DNA of 19,321 nt from JBNKDD01 sp050288085 (GTDB lineage: Bacteria > Chloroflexota > Anaerolineae > Aggregatilineales > UBA3940). The translations under genes were made by a program, and so were the position numbers. Of the stretch, positions 1 to 6,037 are shown piece after piece (within the stretch, counting starts at the first letter, position 1; the number at the start of each line of letters is the position of its first letter). Where the stretch lies: NCBI GenBank assembly GCA_050288085.1, contig JBNKDD010000090.1, forward strand, positions 1 to 19,321, given 5' to 3'. The notes under the pieces were generated by a model. It saw nothing but the letters and a program-made list of their open reading frames with translations. It made no database searches and was not told where the DNA came from.

Positions 1-1
1 C

Positions 2-208
2 GACCTGGAACTGCTCACGAAGCGGATCAAAGAATTCGGGGTCAACCCGGATGATTATCAGTGGTACCTCGATTTGCGGCGGTTTGGAACGGTTCCGCAC
101 TCCGGGTTCGGATTGGGCGTCGAGCGGACGGTCACCTGGATTTGTGGCATCGAGCACATCCGCCAGACGATCCCCTTCCCGCGGACGTTGGCGCGGAAGT
201 ATCCGTAA
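2..208 (+). CDS. asnS: Asparaginyl-tRNA synthetase, C-terminal 68 residues (5' end outside window)
   Basis: The reading frame is open from the window edge and ends in TAA at 206-208. It encodes the last part of a class II aminoacyl-tRNA synthetase, which charges tRNA-Asn with asparagine in the cytoplasm. The class II motif 3 is clear (PHSGFGLGVERTVTWICG), with the arginine that contacts ATP. It is followed by the family-typical ending IRQTIPFPRTLARKYP. The 'IPFPRT' close to the C-terminus is the hallmark of AsnRS; AspRS would read differently around motif 3 and carry extra C-terminal sequence. The N-terminal anticodon-binding OB fold and motifs 1 and 2 lie upstream of the window. No other frame is meaningful here. 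The gene is followed by a hairpin repeat at 225-249 rather than by a co-directional partner. Confidence 0.93.
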   Translation, partial: DLELLTKRIKEFGVNPDDYQWYLDLRRFGTVPHSGFGLGVERTVTWICGIEHIRQTIPFPRTLARKYP

Positions 209-224
209 AGCCCTCAACCCCCGG

Positions 225-249
225 CCCCTTCTCCCTCATGGAGAAGGGG
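225..249. repeat. Perfect 10-bp hairpin repeat after asnS
   Basis: CCCCTTCTCC, a 5-base loop CTCAT, and GGAGAAGGGG form a perfect inverted repeat 16 bases after the asnS stop codon. There is no T-tract on either side, so it is not a classical intrinsic terminator, though it could slow RNA polymerase or protect the 3' end of the asnS mRNA. The flanking 'aacccccggccccttctccc' has the look of a dispersed intergenic repeat family known from several filamentous bacteria. That last statement is from memory and only one copy is present in this window. Confidence 0.6.
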
Positions 250-300
250 AGTCAGATTCGTGGGTGATAGGTAGTAGATTTTACAGGAGAGTGATGCAAT

Positions 301-489
301 ATGAGACAGGTCATTATCTATCCAGGCGAGGATGGTTATTTTGTCGCCGAATGCCTGAGTTTGCCGGGCTGCATCAGTCAGGGGAAGACCAAAGAAGAGG
401 CGATTGAGAATATCAAAGAGGCGATTGAGTTGTATATCGAAGTCTTGGAAGATGATGACCTGACCCACCTAGTTAGACAGGAGACATAG
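301..489 (+). CDS. HicB-like antitoxin-family protein (solo, 62 aa)
   Basis: The protein has the HicB N-terminal fold signature: a short strand (MRQVIIY), then GYFVAECLSLPGCISQGKTKEEA, then a helix rich in I and E. HicB proteins form a partly degenerate RNase H fold that binds and inhibits the HicA mRNA interferase. Many also carry a C-terminal DNA-binding domain, but this one ends right after the core fold, so it belongs to the short class. No HicA-like gene (about 60-80 aa double-stranded RNA-binding fold) lies on either side, so this is an orphan. AGGAGA stands 11 bases before the ATG. It is the first gene of a tight plus-strand run; the next start codon is 10 bases after its stop. It could serve as an antitoxin to a distant HicA or as an unrelated adaptor. 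Confidence 0.8.
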   Translation: MRQVIIYPGEDGYFVAECLSLPGCISQGKTKEEAIENIKEAIELYIEVLEDDDLTHLVRQET

Positions 490-499
490 AGATCAGATT

Positions 500-1246
500 G
501 TGGAGAAGGTTTCCGAACTCCGCTGTGAAGTAAATTCCAGTCGCGAGGGCTTCTGGCGAGTATTTATTGATGATGAACTCATCACGGAATTAGCCGAACC
601 CATCAAACCCCAAACTTATGAAATTACCCTGTCCAGTGATCCTGAATGTCCGGGACGCTGGGCTTATGATCATGATGGCTATGTGGTTGTCCAATCATTG
701 GGTGAGTATGTCTTATGGTTCAATCCATTAGTATGGGAATCTGTCTGGCATGAGTCGCCCAGCGTGGTAACGTTTGACGCAGTTGTATTTAACCGCAAAC
801 AATATGCCGCGGCAATTGGGGTAGATGAAAAGCATCTGCAAATATCAAGGCTTTCTCCTGAACAGTTTTATTCGGTCTTACATTTTAAGTTCCCATTGCC
901 AGAGGATACTCTTTATACCATTCCGCCCCTGCCAAATGATCCGCGCGGTGAGCGTCTCATCAAGAATGTTTTTGAGCACTTTTTTGTTGCGTCCCCATCA
1001 CCTCTGTCGCAGCATATTGACATTGCTATACCGCCGGAGCAATGGGGTGAAATTCGGATCGGCCTGGAGCGGGACGGTTTTCCGGAAGCCGTCTGGCGTG
1101 TAGGGAGAACTCCGACCGGAATTGCTGTGGGGTTCGTCAAATATCCATCTTTCCCATTATGGCTGTGTGGTGAGCACGTTGATCGGGCGTTCGCGCCGTT
1201 TATTGATGCTATAATAGAAGGTACTAATGGGAATGTGAAGGATTAA
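500..1246 (+). CDS. Unrecognised 248-aa soluble protein in a toxin-antitoxin run
   Basis: I do not recognise this family. The frame starts at GTG (500), is full of well-formed codons and ends at 1246, four bases before the DUF433 start, so it is almost certainly a real member of the run. It has no signal peptide and no hydrophobic segment. The composition is rich in aromatic residues and proline, with alternating strand-like stretches (FWRVFIDDELITEL; GYVVVQSLGEYVLWFNPLVW). That suggests a beta-rich domain in residues 1-80 and a mixed second half with a GEIRIGLERDGFPEAVWRVG strand-turn-strand. No catalytic motif is visible. The ribosome-binding site is poor: AGGAGA lies about 15 bases upstream of the GTG, overlapping the end of the hicB-like gene, so translation may depend on coupling. 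Its place between a HicB-like gene and a DUF433/DUF5615 pair suggests an accessory or defence role, but this is inference from position only. Confidence 0.8.
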   Translation: MEKVSELRCEVNSSREGFWRVFIDDELITELAEPIKPQTYEITLSSDPECPGRWAYDHDGYVVVQSLGEYVLWFNPLVWESVWHESPSVVTFDAVVFNRKQYAAAIGVDEKHLQISRLSPEQFYSVLHFKFPLPEDTLYTIPPLPNDPRGERLIKNVFEHFFVASPSPLSQHIDIAIPPEQWGEIRIGLERDGFPEAVWRVGRTPTGIAVGFVKYPSFPLWLCGEHVDRAFAPFIDAIIEGTNGNVKD

Positions 1247-1250
1247 TGTT

Positions 1251-1535
1251 ATGGTAAATCAAGCACCTGTACTAGACTTGACGAAGTATATCGATACCCG
1301 CTTCTTTGGGGAGCGTCCCCATGTCAGAGGGCGACGTATCCCGGTGGCAGCGGTAGCTTACAACGCCCAACATAATGATTGGGATTTGCCACGTCTGTGC
1401 CAGGAATTCACGGTATCTCCCTCTGAGGTATTAGCTGCGCTCCTGTATTACGAGGAACATCGGGAGCAGGTCGATGCCCAGGAGCGGGATTATCAGGCTC
1501 AACTTGACGATGCTTATGAGCGACACGGAAGATAA
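1251..1535 (+). CDS. DUF433 antitoxin (VapB45-like), 94 aa
   Basis: The core ...PHVRGRRIPVAAVAYN...WDLPRLCQEFTVSPSEVLAALLYYEEHREQVD... matches the DUF433 fold, a small winged helix-turn-helix protein. DUF433 proteins are the usual antitoxin partners of DUF5615 PIN-like toxins, neutralising them and probably binding their own promoter. AAGGA lies 8 bases before the ATG. The gene starts four bases after the preceding unknown gene stops, and its 3' end overlaps the toxin start by 20 bases, so synthesis of the pair is coupled with the antitoxin made first. The C-terminal helix (EEHREQVDAQERDYQAQLDDAYERHGR) is highly charged and likely wraps the toxin. I infer family from sequence pattern and partner; no alignment was run. 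Confidence 0.85.
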   Translation: MVNQAPVLDLTKYIDTRFFGERPHVRGRRIPVAAVAYNAQHNDWDLPRLCQEFTVSPSEVLAALLYYEEHREQVDAQERDYQAQLDDAYERHGR

Positions 1536-1878
1536 ACAGAAACCGGTTAGTTTCTATCTTGATGAAATGATGCCCCGTGCGGTGGCCGAACAGCTAACCG
1601 AGCGGGGCTATCTGGTTGTGATGGCTGTTGACGTTGACATGCGGGGAAAAGATGATCTTGGTGAGCATCTGGTGTATGCTGCTGAAAACCAGCGCGTTAT
1701 TGTAACACGCGATATGCCCTTTGCCGGTCGAGCCATGCAGCGTGCGGATCATGCCGGGTTGATCTGCTGGACAGGTGAGTCACAGGACATTGGTGGGATG
1801 ATACGTGTACTCAGTAAATTTGCTGATGAGCATAACCCCGAAGATGTAAAAGGACAGGTATTCTGGTTGAAAGAATAA
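1516..1878 (+). CDS. DUF5615 PIN-like toxin (VapC45-like), 120 aa
   Basis: This is a PIN-like RNase-fold protein, the likely toxin of the DUF433 pair. The acidic residues expected in the metal-binding site are in place: D16/E17 (SFYLDEMMPR), D47 and E50 (GKDDLGEH), and D66 (VIVTRDMPF), followed by the typical HAGLICW strand. I chose ATG 1516 because the homologous part begins at PVSFYLDE. Longer starts at 1474 or 1510 only add a translation of the antitoxin tail in another frame. No clear Shine-Dalgarno is visible before 1516, which agrees with translational coupling to the overlapping antitoxin gene. DUF5615 proteins are annotated as tRNA- or mRNA-cleaving toxins by analogy with VapC; the target here is unknown. 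Confidence 0.85.
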   Translation: MSDTEDKQKPVSFYLDEMMPRAVAEQLTERGYLVVMAVDVDMRGKDDLGEHLVYAAENQRVIVTRDMPFAGRAMQRADHAGLICWTGESQDIGGMIRVLSKFADEHNPEDVKGQVFWLKE

Positions 1879-1933
1879 GCCTGAATGGGGATAAGTGCAT
1901 ACTATGCCCTACGATCTTCTATCTCGATGAGAA

Positions 1934-1970
1934 AAAAGCCCCACGCGGTCTGACCACGCGGGGCTTTTCT
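1934..1970 (-). terminator. Intrinsic terminator of the CPBP protease gene
   Basis: Read on the minus strand, AAAAGCCCCGCGTGGT pairs with ACCGCGTGGGGCTTTT across a CAG loop. It forms a 16-bp stem with two G-U pairs, followed by a run of six T. On the plus strand the same two positions are A-C mismatches, so the hairpin is best formed by the minus-strand transcript, though the A-tract on the left would also give plus-strand RNA some termination. It lies between the convergent ends of the DUF5615 toxin and the protease. Confidence 0.88.
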
Positions 1971-2006
1971 ATTGCAACTTAACGAGTCGATTTTGCTACC
2001 AGAGCA

Positions 2007-2894
2007 TCAAGTCGGGTAGATGATTGCATCATACTCAAAATCGGGTTTGCGGCTCAGATGTTTGGGGCGGTAAAGGGCAATAACCACCAGGGCGACAATC
2101 CAATAAGCCACCAGCAAAATCATGAGAATGGTGAACCCATCCTCCGCGGATGCTCCCAGCTTGCCAAAGATGCCGTTTCCGACGTTGAAGGCGCTATGCA
2201 TGATCATCGCCAGCAGCACACTGCCCCGCGTGTTGTTCAGCAGCCAGGACATTAACACCGATACTGCCGTAATCTCAAATATGTAGGCAACCGTATATAA
2301 TGCTATCGGTACACCTGCGGACAGTATCCCCAGGACAGGCAGATGCCAGCACGCCCAGAGCACGCCATGAACGAGGGCTGCTGGCAGCACATTGATCCTT
2401 TTTTGCAGGCGGGGAACTGCGTAGCCGCGCCATCCCAACTCCTCTCCCAATGGCCCGCCGATAAATATCGTGGCGATCAGGTTGATCGGTGAAACTACCA
2501 GGAAATTGATCAGCCCCGTGGGGTAGGTATCCCACGACATCCCTGTTGAAATGGCGACAAATACGGCTGAAAGAAGAATGCTCAAGATAAGAAAGAGGAA
2601 GATTGCTACCAGATACCAACTCCAGCTTACACGCCACTGAATCAGTTTGCGCAGTAAGTTCCGAACCTGCTCTTTTCCTTCTGATATGCCGGTTATGACA
2701 ATCGCGGCAATGAACGGCCCAACCGGCCCCAAAAACATGCTTGCTCCCATCAGGCCTTCCGGTATGGTCTGTCCGGGAAAATAGCTAAGTATGATGGGCA
2801 TCCAGATGACCCAGCTTATAGCGTAGGCAAGGATATAAAAAGATACAAGTGGATGGCGATTTATGATCCCCTTTTTTTTAACTGCTTCCGTCAC
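2007..2894 (-). CDS. CPBP-family intramembrane metalloprotease (CAAX protease/bacteriocin-processing type)
   Basis: A multi-pass membrane protein with the CPBP (Abi/Rce1) signature. Motif 1 is EELGWRGYAVPRLQ (E151, E152, R156 counted from the chosen start). Motif 2 is HGVLWACWHLP with H184, and motif 4 is HSAFN with H232 and N236. These glutamates and histidines form the metal site of the Rce1 family. About seven to eight hydrophobic segments are visible. I start at GTG 2894 because AGGGAGAG stands 10 bases upstream. The longer GTG start at 2954 has only a weak ribosome site and adds a 20-residue unconserved leader. Members process prenylated proteins in eukaryotes; bacterial ones are tied to bacteriocin self-immunity or to unknown signalling. 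The gene stands alone, with its own terminator at 1934-1970. Confidence 0.9.
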   Translation of the reverse strand: MTEAVKKKGIINRHPLVSFYILAYAISWVIWMPIILSYFPGQTIPEGLMGASMFLGPVGPFIAAIVITGISEGKEQVRNLLRKLIQWRVSWSWYLVAIFLFLILSILLSAVFVAISTGMSWDTYPTGLINFLVVSPINLIATIFIGGPLGEELGWRGYAVPRLQKRINVLPAALVHGVLWACWHLPVLGILSAGVPIALYTVAYIFEITAVSVLMSWLLNNTRGSVLLAMIMHSAFNVGNGIFGKLGASAEDGFTILMILLVAYWIVALVVIALYRPKHLSRKPDFEYDAIIYPT

Positions 2895-3264
2895 GATCGT
2901 TTCTCTCCCTATGAGATGAAATGGGGCTGCGGCAGATTCCCCCAGAATCAACACAATCTGCCCTAAGGCTGAGAGGCTGTCACCAGTCTCTGCCCTGTTT
3001 ATTGCACTCTAGTCGAGGCAAAGATATTTACTTGCTTCTATGATGGGAATAATGAGATGCATAACTATGAAATATTTATCGAAATTTTTCAAGGGGAAAT
3101 TTGTCTCAGTGGCATTTCCCGACCTTCGTCCGGGCGCAGGGCAGCGATCACTTGCTTCTCTTGATGAACAGTAATCATCCAGGCTGAGGGTGATCGAATG
3201 TCGTTGCTCTTTCATTCAAAGCTCGACTATACTGGCGGCAGTGATTGTTGAGGAGGTGAAGCCG
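2895..3264. other. Intergenic region between divergent genes
   Basis: This stretch separates the protease gene (-) from the SHOCT gene (+). It holds the protease ribosome site near 2902-2910 and the SHOCT promoter at 3204-3233. Short open frames cross it on both strands, for example a 68-codon minus frame at 3009-3215 and a 44-codon plus frame near 3041-3175. Neither has a ribosome site or recognisable sequence. The decamer CTTGCTTCT occurs twice about 115 bases apart (near 3032 and 3152). I see no RNA gene. Confidence 0.5.
3204..3233 (+). promoter_or_regulatory. Sigma70-type promoter of the SHOCT gene
   Basis: TTGCTC at 3204-3209, an 18-base spacer, and TATACT at 3228-3233. The start of transcription would be near 3240, giving a leader of about 25 bases that contains AGGAGGTGA (3251-3259). 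This also rules out the longer reading frame beginning at 3190. Confidence 0.65.
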
Positions 3265-3759
3265 ATGAAACTGGCATGGAAGTTAATCACAGCGGATGGT
3301 ATAGCGCTGTTTCTGGCGCTGATGTTCGCTGCGCTTGTACCACTCGCGGTGACCGATATCTACAGCATGACCGATCCGGTTGTATGCCCTGAGGATGATC
3401 TGCAAGCTGTCCCGCGCAAGGAGCATTTTAGCGACCGGCATGGCACGGGTTTTACGCTGCATGTTGAATGTGTTGATGAGAATGGGAAGGTCGTTAAGTC
3501 AAATGTGGAAGGATTGGCCTTTCTTACGCTTGCCGGGGCTGCGTTTGTTCCTCTCTCTGTGTTATTTTCCTTGTGGATGCTGATCCCAGGAAAATCCTCA
3601 CCCGATCAAATAAGCATCCTCCAGATGTCATCCCAGGAGAGCGCTCCATCCTCGGGGTTGGCAGGTAAACTGCATGAACTGGACGAAGCGCGTAAGGCTG
3701 GCCTGATTACGGATGAGGAGTTCGACCAAAAGAAGCAAGAACTCCTAGATGAGTTTTAG
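3265..3759 (+). CDS. Two-TM membrane protein with C-terminal SHOCT domain (164 aa)
   Basis: One hydrophobic helix at about residues 7-30 and another at 82-104 enclose a short outside loop with two cysteines (C41 and C69), which could form a disulfide. The cytoplasmic tail ends in a SHOCT domain: LAGKLHELDEARKAGLITDEEFDQKKQELLDEF. SHOCT is a short two-helix module of unknown biochemical role found at the ends of many membrane proteins, thought to mediate oligomerisation. I chose ATG 3265 because a near-perfect AGGAGGTGA ends 5 bases upstream and a promoter lies just ahead. Cellular function is unknown. It converges on the coiled-coil gene 3777-4505 with 17 bases between stops, and I see no terminator there. 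Confidence 0.88.
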   Translation: MKLAWKLITADGIALFLALMFAALVPLAVTDIYSMTDPVVCPEDDLQAVPRKEHFSDRHGTGFTLHVECVDENGKVVKSNVEGLAFLTLAGAAFVPLSVLFSLWMLIPGKSSPDQISILQMSSQESAPSSGLAGKLHELDEARKAGLITDEEFDQKKQELLDEF

Positions 3760-3776
3760 AGCTTGTCTATAAATCG

Positions 3777-4505
3777 CTAATTCTGTGCTTGGCTTTGCTG
3801 CTCAAGCCTAGATTCGGTGATGTATCTTCTGTCAATAACGTGGGGGAGAATTCTTAGAGCAAGCTCAATGATCCGCACTGATTGTTCGCTTGTTACATGC
3901 TCTCCATGTACAGCTCTATTAGCAACAGTAAAAATACTCTGCAACGCATTATGCTCACTAGGGGTTAGTAGATCGTATCGGGCGGCTTGCTCCGCAAGTA
4001 GGCGTGAACCATATCGGTGTGGAGTTCGTTCGATTTGATTGGCTTGCTCATAAGCATAGACTAGCCTGCGCAACTCTGTTTCAAATATTCGACGTACAGC
4101 ACTTAACGCACCAAGGTGGGAGATTGAAGCAATACCATATATCTCATCACGATAGTCACGCATTTCTTGATAAACAGAGGGCAAATCTTCTAATGGTGCT
4201 TGTTCTTCAGAAGGTATAAATGTACTTTCATCAGGTGATGCTTCAACTGATTCTATATTTTCTTCAATCTCGTTGATGCGTTGATCTAGTTCACGTTTTG
4301 CCCGCATTCCAAATGCTTCAAATTCAGTGAAGGAAGGTAAATAGTGCAAAAGAAATGGCAATAGGAGGAGTGCAACAGTAGTAGCATCAATCTGAACTTC
4401 AGGAACTAAAGCATGAACAATAGCGAGTGAAAGGCAGATGATAAATACAAAAACTGTAAGCGTGGGGTGTAATGTTGCTTTCTCTTTAGATGTATTTTGA
4501 GACAT
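3777..4505 (-). CDS. Membrane-anchored coiled-coil protein with HEPN/DUF4145-like C-terminus
   Basis: The 242-aa product has two N-terminal hydrophobic segments (about 14-34 and 40-56). A charged predicted coiled coil follows (about 66-90, AKRELDQRINEIEENIE), then an acidic linker and a helical domain at about 115-222. That domain contains ALSAVRRIFETELRRLVY and TVANRAVHGEHVTSEQS. The R-A-V-H-G motif (R197, H200) resembles the conserved end of DUF4145/HEPN-like proteins, some of which are RNases in defence systems. The spacing is shorter than the classical R-x4-6-H, so nuclease activity is uncertain. ATG 4505 has AGGA 10 bases upstream. It is the last gene of a minus-strand run behind mraY, kynU and a small membrane protein, but it is visibly more A+T-rich than mraY and kynU. 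Function not known. Confidence 0.8.
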   Translation of the reverse strand: MSQNTSKEKATLHPTLTVFVFIICLSLAIVHALVPEVQIDATTVALLLLPFLLHYLPSFTEFEAFGMRAKRELDQRINEIEENIESVEASPDESTFIPSEEQAPLEDLPSVYQEMRDYRDEIYGIASISHLGALSAVRRIFETELRRLVYAYEQANQIERTPHRYGSRLLAEQAARYDLLTPSEHNALQSIFTVANRAVHGEHVTSEQSVRIIELALRILPHVIDRRYITESRLEQQSQAQN

Positions 4506-4549
4506 CTTTTAGTTTCCTAATCGCTTGTGAAAGGCCCACCATTTGGCAG

Positions 4550-4741
4550 TTAATCTCCTGCAAGCAACGCGAGAACAAATGGAAGCACCAGTGACAGGCC
4601 AAGGACAATAAACATAATACCTATCCCGGCGACAACACGACGTGCCACGATATCAAATAAAAGCATCCCAATAAAGATAATGCCCAAACCCCAAATAACA
4701 AAAAAGGCACCTACACCAGCTAACTTACGTTTTTCCCCCAT
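4550..4741 (-). CDS. Small two-helix membrane protein (63 aa)
   Basis: The frame encodes a short, almost wholly hydrophobic protein with two membrane helices: KLAGVGAFFVIWGLGIIFIGMLLFDIVA and VVAGIGIMFIVLGLSLVLPFVLALLAG. A basic turn (RR) separates them. I chose ATG 4741, with GGGGGA just upstream, over an in-frame TTG at 4762, which has no ribosome site. The spacing before 4741 is short, so the start is uncertain by seven residues. It lies about 30 bases after kynU and 44 bases before the coiled-coil gene, all on the same strand. I do not recognise a family; the reading rests on composition and clean codons. Confidence 0.65.
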   Translation of the reverse strand: MGEKRKLAGVGAFFVIWGLGIIFIGMLLFDIVARRVVAGIGIMFIVLGLSLVLPFVLALLAGD

Positions 4742-4770
4742 TATTCCCCCATGCTTCTTCAAATTTGCAT

Positions 4771-6036
4771 TCAGGTGACTGAGGTGTGTTTGGCATCGTA
4801 GGCTTCGTAACGCTGTTCCTCCACGACCAGGTGCAGCCGCCTGACCGCTTCGACGATGTCCACGAAGCGTGTGTAGAGCGGTGCAAATCCCAACCGGATG
4901 TTGTCCGGTTGCCGGAAATCCGGGATGAGGTTTAGCTCTTTGATCAATGCCTGACAGATGCGGTAGCCTTCCGAGTGGCGGATGCTGATGTGCGATCCGC
5001 GCCGTTCAGCCTCACGCGGGGAACCCAGCGTATAGCCTGATTCGGCCAGGATCGCATCGAACAGGTCGATGAACAGAGTTCCCAGCAGCATGGCCTTCTT
5101 ACGGATGGCCTCGACTCCTGCCTCTCGGACCAGGTCAACTGCCGGTTCGACGGCCAGCATCGACAAGACCGGTGGCGTACCGACCAGGAACTGCCGGGCG
5201 GTCGGGGCGGCCTGGTAATCAAGCTCAAAGTCAAAGGGCACGGCATGCCCCCACCAGCCCCAGGGTTGGGTCACTGCCGAATGCCGGTGCTTTTCCCTGA
5301 CGTAGAGAAATGCCGGTGAGCCCGGCCCGCCGTTGAGATACTTGTAGGTGCAGCCCACCGCGAAATCGATCTGCCAGTCCGTCACATTGATGGGAATGGC
5401 TCCGACCGCATGGCTAAAATCCCAGAGTACCAGCGCCCCCACATCGTGGGCCAGCTTCGTCATTTGCTTAATTTCGTGTAGATAGCCACTTTTGAAAGTC
5501 GGGGTTGAGAAGGTGACCAACGCGACCTGATCGTCGAGTGCGGCTTGATATTTCTCCATCGAGAGCGCGATCTCGTTCTTGGCGGGTAGGAGGGTCAGCA
5601 TATAACCCGACTCCATCGCACCCTGGATCACGTACAGGTCGGTTGGGAAGTTCAGCACATCGGAGATGATCTTCTTGCGCCGGGGCCGCATCGACAGTGC
5701 CGCCATGATCAGCTTGTACAGGTTGACGGTCGTCGAATCGCCAAGGATCACTTCGCCCGGCTGCGCCCCGATGATCGCTGCGATCTTGTCGCCGATCCGC
5801 ACCGGGGCGTCGTACCAGTTCTCGCCCCAGGATCGGATCAGGTTTTTGGCCCATTGGTGGTCGATGGCCTTAGACAGCAGTTCTCGCGTGGCTTTCGGCA
5901 TCCGGCCCAGCGAGTTACCATCCAGATAAAGCAGGTCATCATCTGCGATCACGAACCTGTCTCGGAAAGCTGCTAACGGGTCTTCCGCGTCTAGCCGTTG
6001 GGCACGCGCGGTGAAGTCTTTGAGTTTGTCGTTCAT
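4771..6036 (-). CDS. kynU: Kynureninase
   Basis: A 421-aa fold-type I PLP enzyme that cleaves L-kynurenine to anthranilate and L-alanine in tryptophan breakdown. Visible family marks: YLDGNSLGRMP (38-47), the cofactor-phosphate site GDSTTVN (99-105), and NFPTD (129-133), where the phenylalanine stacks on the cofactor. WDFSHAVGAIP follows (D206 for the pyridine nitrogen), then CTYKYLNGGPGSPAF with K232 as the Schiff-base lysine, and WGWWGH near 260-264. Length agrees with bacterial kynureninases. Its ATG is one base after the mraY stop, and no good ribosome site lies between them, so it is probably translated by coupling to mraY. No other kynurenine-pathway gene (dioxygenase, formamidase) is in the window. 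The amidase at 9728 is not a kynurenine formamidase type. Confidence 0.95.
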   Translation of the reverse strand: MNDKLKDFTARAQRLDAEDPLAAFRDRFVIADDDLLYLDGNSLGRMPKATRELLSKAIDHQWAKNLIRSWGENWYDAPVRIGDKIAAIIGAQPGEVILGDSTTVNLYKLIMAALSMRPRRKKIISDVLNFPTDLYVIQGAMESGYMLTLLPAKNEIALSMEKYQAALDDQVALVTFSTPTFKSGYLHEIKQMTKLAHDVGALVLWDFSHAVGAIPINVTDWQIDFAVGCTYKYLNGGPGSPAFLYVREKHRHSAVTQPWGWWGHAVPFDFELDYQAAPTARQFLVGTPPVLSMLAVEPAVDLVREAGVEAIRKKAMLLGTLFIDLFDAILAESGYTLGSPREAERRGSHISIRHSEGYRICQALIKELNLIPDFRQPDNIRLGFAPLYTRFVDIVEAVRRLHLVVEEQRYEAYDAKHTSVT

Positions 6037-6037
6037 T

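Noticed and set aside
214..468. 84-aa minus-strand frame over the HicB-like gene
   Set aside because: Antisense shadow of the HicB-like gene, including the hairpin repeat; the plus frame has the conserved motif and ribosome site.
3009..3215. 68-aa minus-strand frame in the gap before the SHOCT gene
   Set aside because: No ribosome site, composition unlike a protein, and it lies over the SHOCT promoter region.
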